Shown: piece after piece, positions 15,427-22,169 of the stretch
Layout: each line of letters starts with the position of its first letter
Position numbering within the stretch: the first letter of the stretch is position 1
DNA from: Acidiferrobacteraceae bacterium
GTDB lineage: Bacteria > Pseudomonadota > Gammaproteobacteria > Arenicellales > UBA868
Length of the DNA: 41,651 nt
Reading direction: 5' to 3'
Assembly (NCBI GenBank): GCA_002726415.1
Contig: PBSU01000038.1
Coordinates: 3,025-44,675, forward strand
The notes under the pieces: model-generated
What the model was told of the DNA's origin: nothing
Database searches by the model: none
Seen by the model: only the letters and a program-made list of their open reading frames with translations
Position numbers and translations under genes: made by a program

Positions 15427-16175
15427 TGCCACTGGCCACGCGACTGCAGTACTGATTTAAGTAGGGCTGGGCGGTCGGTCATCAGACCTTCGACTCCCAG
15501 ATCCAGCAACCGATTCATCTCATCTGACTCATTCACAGTCCAGACGTGGGTGTGCAGACCCCGGGTTTTCATCGCTTGGACAAAGCGATGATCAACCACC
15601 TTGATACCGTTCCACCGTACCGGCACCTGCGCACATGCCGCCCGTAGAACTCCGACGGGAAGACCGATACTGGCCAGGCGCGCCCGGGTCGTCTCGAGTG
15701 TTGCCATTGAAGTGCAGACCTTGGGCAAGGCCGTGCGAACCCGGGCCAGTCGCTTATCAGAGAAAGACCCGATACAGACACGCTCCTGCGCACCCGTACG
15801 ATGGATCACTTCGATCAGAGGCCCAACGGCCGCATCGGATTTAGGATCAATATTAAACCGCGTGTGAGGAAAGTCGCCCAGCAGCTCCTCCATCAGTGGA
15901 ATGGGCTCGTGGTCGCCCACCCGGGCCCGGGCAATCACCGGATAATCCAGCGCTGCGATCAACCCACGATCTGAAGTAACCCGATCAAGCCGGTCATCAT
16001 GAAAGGCGAGCAACACGCCGTCACGCGTGCAATGCACATCGGTCTCAAGGTACTGGAAGCCATGCGATACGGCACTCTCAAACGCGGCTGCTGTGTTCTC
16101 CGGTGCGGCTTCGCTATCGCCCCGATGGGCAAACGCCAGCACACCGCTATGCTCGAGAAATGCGTGGCTCGGCAT
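15414..16175 (-). CDS. glycerophosphodiester phosphodiesterase
   Basis: A 253-residue GDPD-family TIM-barrel enzyme, hydrolysing glycerophosphodiesters to glycerol 3-phosphate and an alcohol. The catalytic signature AHRGDSEAAPENTAAAF lies near residues 16-32. It is followed by the metal ligands in LETDVHCTRDGVLLAFHDDRLDR (E, D and H) and by FNIDPKSD further on. No signal peptide is visible, so it is probably the cytoplasmic UgpQ-like form. I use the ATG of MPSHAF, because GGAG lies 8 nt upstream; the tracked TTG is two codons earlier. The C-terminus overlaps the convergent MFS gene. Confidence 0.9.
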   Translation of the reverse strand: MPSHAFLEHSGVLAFAHRGDSEAAPENTAAAFESAVSHGFQYLETDVHCTRDGVLLAFHDDRLDRVTSDRGLIAALDYPVIARARVGDHEPIPLMEELLGDFPHTRFNIDPKSDAAVGPLIEVIHRTGAQERVCIGSFSDKRLARVRTALPKVCTSMATLETTRARLASIGLPVGVLRAACAQVPVRWNGIKVVDHRFVQAMKTRGLHTHVWTVNESDEMNRLLDLGVEGLMTDRPALLKSVLQSRGQWHQVG

Positions 16176-16233
16176 CCACAAAACTCCGTAAATTGAGTGA
16201 CTGTCTGCGCCCTATTCTGAGCGCACAAAGTTG

Positions 16234-16249
16234 TCAGGGCCAGCCCTGA
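16234..16249. promoter_or_regulatory. palindrome in divergent promoter region
   Basis: TCAGGGC-CA-GCCCTGA is a perfect 7-2-7 palindrome between the divergent phosphodiesterase and glycosyltransferase genes, a suitable place for an operator. No cognate regulator is known. Confidence 0.35.
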
Positions 16250-16319
16250 TCCCAGTCTGTCGTGCTGGGGTTAAAATTAGCCCCCTGATCCTTGATGAAT
16301 TTCAACAGACCGCTTCCAT

Positions 16320-17021
16320 ATGACCTGCCCACTGGTCCTCATTCCAACCTACAACGAACGAGACAACCTGATCCCTTTTATCGATGCAGTTCGATCTGCC
16401 CTGCCCGAAGCTGATATTCTGGTAATTGATGACAACTCCCCGGATGGCACCGGAACACTTGCGGCGGAAAAGGCCGCCAAAGACGCCCGGGTACATGCTC
16501 TGCACAGGCCCACAAAAGAAGGGCTGGGGCGTGCTTATCTGGCGGGATTTGCCTGGGCCCTGGCGCGTGATTACAGCCACGTTTTTGAGATAGACGCTGA
16601 TTTCAGTCATAACCCGAAAGACCTGGCCCGCCTGCTCAAAGCCACCGAGACCGCCGATATCGCACTGGGTTGTCGCTGGATAACTGATGGCGGTGTTTCA
16701 GGCTGGCCGCTGGCGCGCGTGGCGCTATCCCGTCTGGGCAATCTTTACGCCAGGGTGATCCTGGGTGTGTGCTACCGCGATCTGACCGGAGGCTTTAAAT
16801 GCTTTACCCGCAGGGCCCTTGAGACACTCGGCCTTGAGAAAGTCAGCTCCGTGGGATATGGCTTTCAGATTGAAACCACCTGGCGGGCGTTACAGGCAGG
16901 TCTTTGTGTCACTGAAGTCCCTATTCATTTCGTTGACCGCACCCGCGGCATCTCCAAGATGTCGGGGCAGACCTTTGGCGAGGCGCTGATTCTGGTGTGG
17001 CGCTTACGTTTTGGGGCGTGA
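16320..17021 (+). CDS. polyprenol-phosphate mannose synthase-like GT2
   Basis: A 233-residue family 2 glycosyltransferase of the dolichol/polyprenol-phosphate-mannose synthase type. It transfers a hexose, classically mannose from GDP-mannose, to a polyprenyl phosphate at the membrane. The order of motifs is canonical: IPTYNERDNL near the start, VIDDNSPDGT (about residues 38-47), the metal-binding DADFSHNPKDL near residue 93, and DLTGGFKCFTRRAL followed by YGFQIETTWRA. It has no C-terminal membrane domain, like the yeast/human catalytic subunit. It converges on a GT87 gene, an enzyme class that uses exactly this kind of lipid-linked sugar. Sugar specificity is inferred. Confidence 0.88.
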   Translation: MTCPLVLIPTYNERDNLIPFIDAVRSALPEADILVIDDNSPDGTGTLAAEKAAKDARVHALHRPTKEGLGRAYLAGFAWALARDYSHVFEIDADFSHNPKDLARLLKATETADIALGCRWITDGGVSGWPLARVALSRLGNLYARVILGVCYRDLTGGFKCFTRRALETLGLEKVSSVGYGFQIETTWRALQAGLCVTEVPIHFVDRTRGISKMSGQTFGEALILVWRLRFGA

Positions 17022-18278
17022 TACGGACCTGGCGTGGCCGCTGATCATCAACAACAGATAGCTGTAAAGCCACAACGCCAGACCTGCCAGCCCCACAATA
17101 TCGCGCGCCAAGGGGCCTGAAGGCAGCAGGCTGGCTGCGGCTTTGACACCGAGCAGCCCGGATAAAACCGCAAGACATACAATCTTGAGTCCTGAACGTT
17201 TCAACAAGGCATCCTGCCAGCAGAATAACAACAGCCCAAAAAAAGCGATGAAATGCGGTTTCGACGATTGCGGTCCGATCAGCACAAAGGCTGTGTAAAA
17301 GAGCATTCCCAATATAAAAATCGAATCTTTACGCCGACGGGTCGCTGCCAGCAGTGTCAATCCAAAGAATGTACACAAGCCCAGGAGCACCATATTAGCC
17401 GACACTGCGTTTCCCAGCCATGATGCCATGATTCGGTAGAGTGACTGGTTGCCCTTGCTGCCCCGATCCTGCCACCAGCGGATCGCATCCGGCGAAACCG
17501 AGAGTGTCATGGCGTAATGCTCACGCAGGTAGGCCCAGACATCCTGATCTCGTGCCTGCGCCTTGAACCGTCCTTGCGGCACCACATCGTGTTTGGGCAA
17601 CACTGAGCCAGGCACCGTGAATTCGGCACCAGTCCAGGTATCGGTGACAGCATATTTGGCGATATCAGGCGCGCCGATAAACCCCACCGTCAACGAAACA
17701 AATATTGCGACCATGGCCCAACGCCTTTTAAAGACGGGCAACAGAACCATAAACAGGGGGTTTGCTTTAAGGGCCGCCGCCAATGCCAGTAGGCCGGCAG
17801 CGGCCACAGGCCGACGGACAAACTTTGCCACCCCAAAAATTACCAGACCGAAGATCAGGATATCGGTCTGCTGGTTATTGAAAACTGCCAGCATAGATCG
17901 CGCACAAAACAGCAGGGCTATCACCAACACCGCCGTGCGTACCGGACTATCAAACAGAATCTCACGCTGACAGGTACGAACCGCGCCCATCAGAATCAAA
18001 ACGTTCACGGCAAAAAAGAGGATCTTGCCGACGGAGTAACCCAGCGGGTACACCGGCAACAACAAAAAAGAGGCAAATGTGGGATAGGTAAAAACGTTCT
18101 GTTCGTATATGTGCACCTTGAGGCCATGTAGAAAACGAAAGGTGGCGGCCCAGTACACATCGAAATCACCATCATGCACGAGGTAGCGGTAAAAAAGGAC
18201 GGCCGTTAGCGCAAAGCCAAGGCCGGCTACCAACCAGCGCGCCACAGACATCCTAAGCAGGCGGGATAAGCTGGGCAT
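17004..18278 (-). CDS. GT87-like (DUF2029) polyprenol-dependent glycosyltransferase
   Basis: A 424-residue polytopic membrane protein of the GT87 family, related to mycobacterial polyprenol-phosphomannose-dependent mannosyltransferases. Features include the early acidic DGDFDVYWAATFRFLHG after the first helix, holding the aspartates expected in GT-C catalytic loops, then TYPTFASFLLLPVYPLG and several further helices. A long periplasmic loop lies around residues 225-290. I use the ATG of MPSLSRLL rather than the upstream TTG; a third candidate, MSVARWL, lies nine codons later. The 3' end overlaps the convergent GT2 gene by 18 bp. The pair probably forms a donor/user unit; the acceptor is unknown. 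Confidence 0.8.
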   Translation of the reverse strand: MPSLSRLLRMSVARWLVAGLGFALTAVLFYRYLVHDGDFDVYWAATFRFLHGLKVHIYEQNVFTYPTFASFLLLPVYPLGYSVGKILFFAVNVLILMGAVRTCQREILFDSPVRTAVLVIALLFCARSMLAVFNNQQTDILIFGLVIFGVAKFVRRPVAAAGLLALAAALKANPLFMVLLPVFKRRWAMVAIFVSLTVGFIGAPDIAKYAVTDTWTGAEFTVPGSVLPKHDVVPQGRFKAQARDQDVWAYLREHYAMTLSVSPDAIRWWQDRGSKGNQSLYRIMASWLGNAVSANMVLLGLCTFFGLTLLAATRRRKDSIFILGMLFYTAFVLIGPQSSKPHFIAFFGLLLFCWQDALLKRSGLKIVCLAVLSGLLGVKAAASLLPSGPLARDIVGLAGLALWLYSYLLLMISGHARSVSRPKT

Positions 18279-18457
18279 GGGAATCAACGTGTCCTGAGTG
18301 AAACGTCCTGTATGCTCGGCTGTTATCAATCATTAATGCCAGCGTACTCATGCTGTTGGGAATCCTGCTGGCCGGCCGTGCCTGGTATCACCGCAAACTG
18401 CAACGCCAGGGTGATAACTCCATCATTGAGCTAATACTGAGATACGGGTTCAATGGC

Positions 18458-18907
18458 TCAGGCAGGTTTATGGCGCAATTTAGCCGCCACGAAATCCTTT
18501 TGGGGTATATGCAATAGACGTTGAATTTTGCGCATCAGGTGCAATTCGTGATCATCCAGGCGTGCGTCGGCATAAACAATACGCCACATCTGCTCAACCA
18601 GATTCAAGCGGTCTTTTTCGCTCCAGTGCTGGTTTATCAGCGACGTAAAACCGTGTAGGCCCGTCGCCTCGCGCGCTTGATCCTCTGCCAGCGCCAGTAG
18701 CGTTTCAGCATCCGCCTGCGCCAGAGAGAACTGTTCACATACCAGCGACTGGATGGTCTTTCTCTCCTGCTCACCCAGATCGTAATCCGCCATTGCGGTC
18801 TCAAAAAGCAGCGCGGCTGAAGCCAGGCGCAAAGACGCTTCCAGCCCAGAGTTATCGTCCTGGGCCTGGAGGCGCTTACGGAAAAAGTCACTGATCGCAT
18901 CTATCAT
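18458..18907 (-). CDS. TerB-like tellurite-resistance-domain protein
   Basis: A 149-residue acidic helical protein of the TerB family. Two metal-binding-like repeats are visible, MADYDLGEQERKTIQSL near residue 39 and YADARLDDHELHLMRKIQRLLHI near residue 111. This is the usual D-x3-D/E arrangement of TerB folds. The name records homology to plasmid tellurite resistance; chromosomal members like this are mostly uncharacterised. I start at ATG ATAGATGCG after GGGGTGAG; the tracked GTG/ATG 24 codons earlier adds a non-homologous stretch. It lies downstream of a strong minus-strand terminator (19032-19067), so it must have its own promoter. Confidence 0.75.
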   Translation of the reverse strand: MIDAISDFFRKRLQAQDDNSGLEASLRLASAALLFETAMADYDLGEQERKTIQSLVCEQFSLAQADAETLLALAEDQAREATGLHGFTSLINQHWSEKDRLNLVEQMWRIVYADARLDDHELHLMRKIQRLLHIPQKDFVAAKLRHKPA

Positions 18908-19031
18908 GGCATCTCTCACCCCCCGGTACGTGGCTGGACATTCTAAGGGTATCGGAAGAAGGCCATGCGAAATACCCAATCAGGTGAGAACCAAAGATAA
19001 AGCGGGATGATATACCCTGCAAAACGCGGGC

Positions 19032-19067
19032 AAAAAAAAGGGGCGGGCCCTGGCGGGCACCGCCCCT
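19032..19067 (-). terminator. strong intrinsic terminator
   Basis: Read on the minus strand, AGGGGCGG-t-GCCC pairs with GGGC-CCGCCCCT around a GCCA tetraloop, a 12-bp G+C-rich stem with one bulge, followed by eight T. No coding gene on this strand ends here: the nearest gene upstream (19197-19532) stops about 130 bp earlier. Confidence 0.85.
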
Positions 19068-19098
19068 ACTTCCACGGTCATTCATGGAGGAGATATGC
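19032..19098 (-). ncRNA. candidate FNR-controlled small RNA, about 65 nt
   Basis: No annotated family is recognised. On the minus strand an FNR/Anr-like box (19133-19146) is followed after 22 bp by GTTAAT, a 4/6 match to a -10 element. This predicts transcription from about 19098, with the box centred at exactly -41.5. The transcript would contain UCUCCUCC (19086-19093), a perfect complement of a strong Shine-Dalgarno sequence, in a region without strong structure. It would end at the intrinsic terminator. No credible ORF lies inside. The layout matches oxygen-responsive regulatory RNAs such as FnrS or AniS in principle, but no sequence similarity to them is claimed. Confidence 0.5.
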
Positions 19099-19132
19099 AG
19101 GCGTATTAACCCATACCACCTAAACTGTCACC

Positions 19133-19146
19133 TTGACCCAGATCAA
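19133..19146 (-). promoter_or_regulatory. FNR/Anr-like box
   Basis: On the minus strand TTGATCTGGGTCAA, differing in one base from the box at 5195-5208 (TTGATCTGAGTCAA) and in one from the TTGAT-N4-ATCAA consensus. It sits 41.5 bp before the predicted start of the small-RNA candidate. Confidence 0.6.
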
Positions 19147-19196
19147 GATTGTGTTTTCTATAAATCGTCTGAGACTCTATCGACCGCCGGAAGGCT

Positions 19197-19532
19197 CTAG
19201 GGGTTGCTGGGCGTACATTGGGTGCTCTGGCGATCACGCTGGCTGTCATAACGCATTTCGCAAACGACCACAGCACCGGCTTTCTCCAATCGATATTCGG
19301 TAACAGCTACAACGCGCTGGAGCTCAGTATATGGAGCGATACCCGCGCGGGTCTCCTGCCTTTCGATCGTTTCTGCAATGCGCCAACCCTGTTGGGTCAG
19401 ATCATAAACCTCCTGTTCATCCAACTGCGCCCGACCGGCGGTCGGCCACAGGCCCCCAGCGAAAAACGTCACTGCCGCAACGATACTCCAGTATCGCAGC
19501 CAATTCAGCGATGAGGTCTGGTGCGCTATCAA
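19197..19532 (-). CDS. small exported protein of unknown function
   Basis: A 111-residue protein with a signal peptide: a hydrophobic stretch, YWSIVAAVTFFAGGLWPTAGRA, followed by AQLDEQE, a good signal-peptidase site near residue 34. The mature part of about 75 residues is hydrophilic, with LTQQGWRIAETIERQETRAG and a strand-rich end VVVCEMRYDSQRDRQSTQC carrying two cysteines that could form a disulfide. The only start is TTG, three bases after the upp stop codon, with AGGA just before it, so it is probably translated by coupling to upp. Family not recognised. Real gene likely, because the signal peptide is well formed. Confidence 0.6.
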   Translation of the reverse strand: MIAHQTSSLNWLRYWSIVAAVTFFAGGLWPTAGRAQLDEQEVYDLTQQGWRIAETIERQETRAGIAPYTELQRVVAVTEYRLEKAGAVVVCEMRYDSQRDRQSTQCTPSNP

Positions 19533-19535
19533 ATC

Positions 19536-20168
19536 CTAACGAGTGCCATAAATCCGATCACCGGCATCACCCAACCCGGGCAGGATGTATCCATGGTCGT
19601 TAAGTTGTCGATCTAATGCAGCCGTGTAGACCGGTACATCCGGATGCGCTTCGCCAAACGCCGCCACGCCCTCAGGTGCTGCAAGCAGACAGACGAATTT
19701 GATTTTCCTGGGCCCATCTTGTTTCAGCCGGGTTATCGCGGCGCTTACCGAATTAGCGGTGGCCAACATGGGATCCACCACGATTGCTTCGCGCTCGCTG
19801 ATGTCATGGGGCACCTTGTAGTAATACTCGATAGCCTGCAAGGTATCCGGATCTCGATACAGGCCGATATGCCCTACCCGGGCCGATGGAATCAAGTCAA
19901 GCATGCCCTCGAGCAGGCCATTGCCCGCGCGCAGCACAGAGATAAAGCACAGCTTTTTGCCCGCGAGCATTGGTGCCTGCATCGTCTCCAGCGGGGTTTG
20001 GACTTCCCTTTGCTCAGTCGGCAAATCCCGGGTAACTTCGTATGCAAGCAACAATGCAATCTCACGCAACAGTTGTCGAAAATGCGCTGTGGGGCAGGTG
20101 TTATCACGCATCAAGGTGAGTTTGTGCTGCACCAGGGGGTGATCAACGATCGTGAATGATTTTTGCAT
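19536..20168 (-). CDS. upp: uracil phosphoribosyltransferase
   Basis: A 210-residue enzyme of pyrimidine salvage, converting uracil and PRPP to UMP and pyrophosphate in the cytoplasm. The family features are complete: [13 protein letters not shown] at the N-terminus, the central [30 protein letters not shown], the PRPP loop [12 protein letters not shown], and the uracil-binding C-terminus [12 protein letters not shown]. Family enzymes usually have DPMLATGGS; here the loop reads ATANS, a mild departure. I start at [11 protein letters not shown], which aligns with E. coli Upp; an ATG four codons earlier is possible. The small exported-protein gene follows after 3 bp. Confidence 0.93.
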   Translation of the reverse strand: MQKSFTIVDHPLVQHKLTLMRDNTCPTAHFRQLLREIALLLAYEVTRDLPTEQREVQTPLETMQAPMLAGKKLCFISVLRAGNGLLEGMLDLIPSARVGHIGLYRDPDTLQAIEYYYKVPHDISEREAIVVDPMLATANSVSAAITRLKQDGPRKIKFVCLLAAPEGVAAFGEAHPDVPVYTAALDRQLNDHGYILPGLGDAGDRIYGTR

Positions 20169-20393
20169 AAATTTTCCCATTACATCCGATGTGCGGTGCG
20201 AGAAGCCAACAAATCGTCCTCAACCGGGCACCAGCCTAAAATTAAACGCTCCCTTACCATCACGACATTTTATGCCACGATCCCAGTGATTAACACCGCA
20301 CAGAGGCAAAGAATTGGTTGCCAGCCAAGCACCGTAAATTGATCGAGGTTCTGGCGAGTGAAATGCGCGGGATAATTGGGTCACAATACTGAA

Positions 20394-21002
20394 ATGAGCC
20401 CGCAGCATAGCAACGCGCAAGACTTGGAGCCTAAAAAGCGCATCGTACTGACTGGAAGCGAATGCACCGGTAAAACACGGCTTGTCCAAGCCCTGGCTGA
20501 GCATTTTGGCTGCCCTTGCTCACAAGAGGCGGCGCGGGCCTATCTCGACAAGAAAGGGGCGCCACTGAATCGACAAGACATCGAGCCCATTGCCCGCCAA
20601 CAGATCGCTCTGGAAGATACTGCCGCTAGCCAGCCAGGATCACTGGTGATTCATGACACGGACCTGCTCTCCACCATGATTTACGCCCAGCATTATTATC
20701 ATTATTGTCCAGACTGGATCATCGAGACAGCGCAATCGCGGGCACGGGGGTTGTACCTGTTGTGTGATTCTGATCTGCCTTGGATTCCGGATGGGCTCCA
20801 GCGCGATCAGGGATTACACCACCAGCGCTCACAGATCCAGGCATTGTTCGTCACTGTATTGAGAAAAACGGGTCAACACTGGTTGACCATCGGTGGTCTG
20901 GGTCAGGTGCGAACCCTATCTGCCATAGCAACGATCGAAAACTTTCTCGACAGTGCGATCTCGACCCACAGCAATATTGACAGTCAGTCGAGAGATAATT
21001 AA
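20394..21002 (+). CDS. NadR/AAA_28-like P-loop NTPase
   Basis: A 202-residue cytoplasmic P-loop protein resembling the ribosylnicotinamide-kinase half of NadR and the AAA_28 family. Walker A is LTGSECTGKTRL near residues 19-30. It is followed by QEAARAYLDKKG, a motif characteristic of NadR-like kinases, and VIHDTDLLSTMIYAQHYY, the Walker B-like segment. A lid-like region, GLQRDQGLHHQRSQI, follows. No adenylyltransferase or helix-turn-helix part is present, so it is not full-length NadR. The tracked TTG start is six codons upstream of the ATG I use. It ends only 10 nt before the TPP riboswitch. Phosphorylation of a nucleoside or vitamin is possible but unproven. Confidence 0.75.
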   Translation: MSPQHSNAQDLEPKKRIVLTGSECTGKTRLVQALAEHFGCPCSQEAARAYLDKKGAPLNRQDIEPIARQQIALEDTAASQPGSLVIHDTDLLSTMIYAQHYYHYCPDWIIETAQSRARGLYLLCDSDLPWIPDGLQRDQGLHHQRSQIQALFVTVLRKTGQHWLTIGGLGQVRTLSAIATIENFLDSAISTHSNIDSQSRDN

Positions 21003-21012
21003 ATTCTCCTTG

Positions 21013-21099
21013 TTATCCGACGGGGCGTTCGGCAGAGGCCGGGCTGAGAAGAACCCGTTGAACCTGAACCGGATCATACCGGCGGAGGAATTCGGATAA
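21013..21099 (+). promoter_or_regulatory. TPP riboswitch aptamer (THI element)
   Basis: The conserved thi-box is plain: GGCTGAGA at about 21042-21049, ACCC, GAACCTGA ending at 21067, GGATCATACC, and GGCGGAGGAA. P1 is closed by TTATCCGA (21013-21020) with TCGGATAA (21092-21099), 8 bp. It senses thiamine pyrophosphate and should repress thiBPQ when TPP is plentiful. The first conserved base is only 10 nt after the upstream stop codon. Confidence 0.95.
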
Positions 21100-21112
21100 T
21101 GGTCTTAGCACC

Positions 21113-21137
21113 CCTCCGCCCTTCAGTTCCGAAGGAG
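21113..21137 (+). promoter_or_regulatory. riboswitch expression platform
   Basis: CCTCCGCC (21113-21120) is a perfect 8-nt complement of the aptamer segment GGCGGAGG (21081-21088). The overlapping CCTTC (21120-21124) can pair with GAAGG of the thiB Shine-Dalgarno (21131-21137). The two pairings compete, which fits translational control: TPP frees the CCTTC region to mask the ribosome site. Confidence 0.65.
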
Positions 21138-21144
21138 CGTTAGC

Positions 21145-22155
21145 ATGATATTCCTGAGAAAACTAGCAGGCCTTGCCGCCAGCCTGCCCATTCTTGTCCT
21201 CCCGACTGCGCAGGCAGCAGTACCTCAACTTACCGTCTACACCTATGCCTCGTTTGTATCCGAATGGGGGCCTGGCCCACTCATTGAGCAAGCGTTCGAA
21301 AAGCATTGCAACTGCGATTTAAAGTTTGTTGGACTCGAAGATGGTGGCGCATTGCTCAGCCGGTTAAAACTCGAAGGCAAGCGTACTGCGGCCGATGTTA
21401 TTCTGGGGTTGGATACCGCTCTTACTGGCGAGGCAGAGCAAACCGGACTGCTGCAAGAACATAACATCACCCTTGGGTCTATTAATCTCGCCCTACCCTG
21501 GTCCGATCTGCTTTTCGTGCCCTACGATTTTGGCTACTTCGGTTTTGTCTACGATAGCGAAACACTACCTACTCCCCCGGGCAGCCTCGAGGAGTTGGTC
21601 CATGATCGTGACGGCCCGCGTATTATCATCCAGGACCCTCGCACCAGTACGCCGGGATTGGGATTGCTTTTGTGGATGCGAAAAGTATTCGGCACCGACG
21701 ACCAGGCTGCCTGGACTGCCCTGGCACCTAGAATCGTGACGGTGACTAAAGGATGGTCGGAAGCCTACGGCCTCTTTCTAAAGGGCGAGGCACCCATGGT
21801 CCTGAGTTACACCACCTCTCCTGCTTACCATCGACAGGTTGAGCAGAACAATCGATACCAGGTCGCGATGTTTTCAGAAGGGCATTATCGTCAAGTCGAA
21901 GTCGCGGCACGCCTGAGCACTTCATCTGAGCCGCAGCTAGCCCAGAACTTTCTGCGCTTTCTGCTGTCTGACACGGTACAGAACATCCTGCCCACGACTA
22001 ACTGGATGTTGCCATCAGTACGCACCGGGCAAGGCCTGCCGGACGCCTTTCGGGATGAAGAAGTACCTGAGCGCATGCTGCAGTTTGATTCCCTTGAGGT
22101 ACGTGATCAACGCAAACAATGGATAAGTCGCTGGCTTATTGCGCTCTCACGTTGA
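21145..22155 (+). CDS. thiB: thiamine ABC transporter, substrate-binding protein
   Basis: A 336-residue periplasmic binding protein for thiamine/TPP. A signal peptide of about 24 residues ends in PTAQA-AV. The mature start PQLTVYTYASFVSEWGPGPLIEQAFEKHC is typical of ThiB/TbpA, with the later LPWSDLLFVPYDFGYFGFVYD and GWSEAYGLFLKGEAPMVLSYTTSPAYH, which line the ligand cleft in the family. GAAGGAG lies 7 nt before the ATG and is the sequence controlled by the riboswitch. First gene of thiB-thiP-thiQ, giving the complete ThiBPQ importer. Confidence 0.95.
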   Translation: MIFLRKLAGLAASLPILVLPTAQAAVPQLTVYTYASFVSEWGPGPLIEQAFEKHCNCDLKFVGLEDGGALLSRLKLEGKRTAADVILGLDTALTGEAEQTGLLQEHNITLGSINLALPWSDLLFVPYDFGYFGFVYDSETLPTPPGSLEELVHDRDGPRIIIQDPRTSTPGLGLLLWMRKVFGTDDQAAWTALAPRIVTVTKGWSEAYGLFLKGEAPMVLSYTTSPAYHRQVEQNNRYQVAMFSEGHYRQVEVAARLSTSSEPQLAQNFLRFLLSDTVQNILPTTNWMLPSVRTGQGLPDAFRDEEVPERMLQFDSLEVRDQRKQWISRWLIALSR

Positions 22156-22169
22156 GGCGGCCACCGGCA

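Noticed and set aside
18350-18517. 55-codon plus-strand ORF starting MLLGILLAGRAWYHRK
   Set aside because: No ribosome-binding site, and its second half is antisense to the end of the TerB-like gene. It reads more like chance frame than a small membrane protein.
18888-19085. 65-codon minus-strand ORF running through the terminator
   Set aside because: It reads through the G+C-rich terminator stem and T-run, giving low-complexity residues, and overlaps the TerB start. The terminator is the better explanation.
19086-19106. Plus-strand GGAGGAG followed by ATG and a four-codon ORF (MQAY)
   Set aside because: Looks like a perfect ribosome site, but the peptide is only four residues and no gene follows on that strand. 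It is the complement of the proposed small-RNA seed.
20220-20504. 94-codon minus-strand ORF across the start of the NadR-like gene
   Set aside because: Antisense to a gene with clear P-loop motifs; no features of its own.
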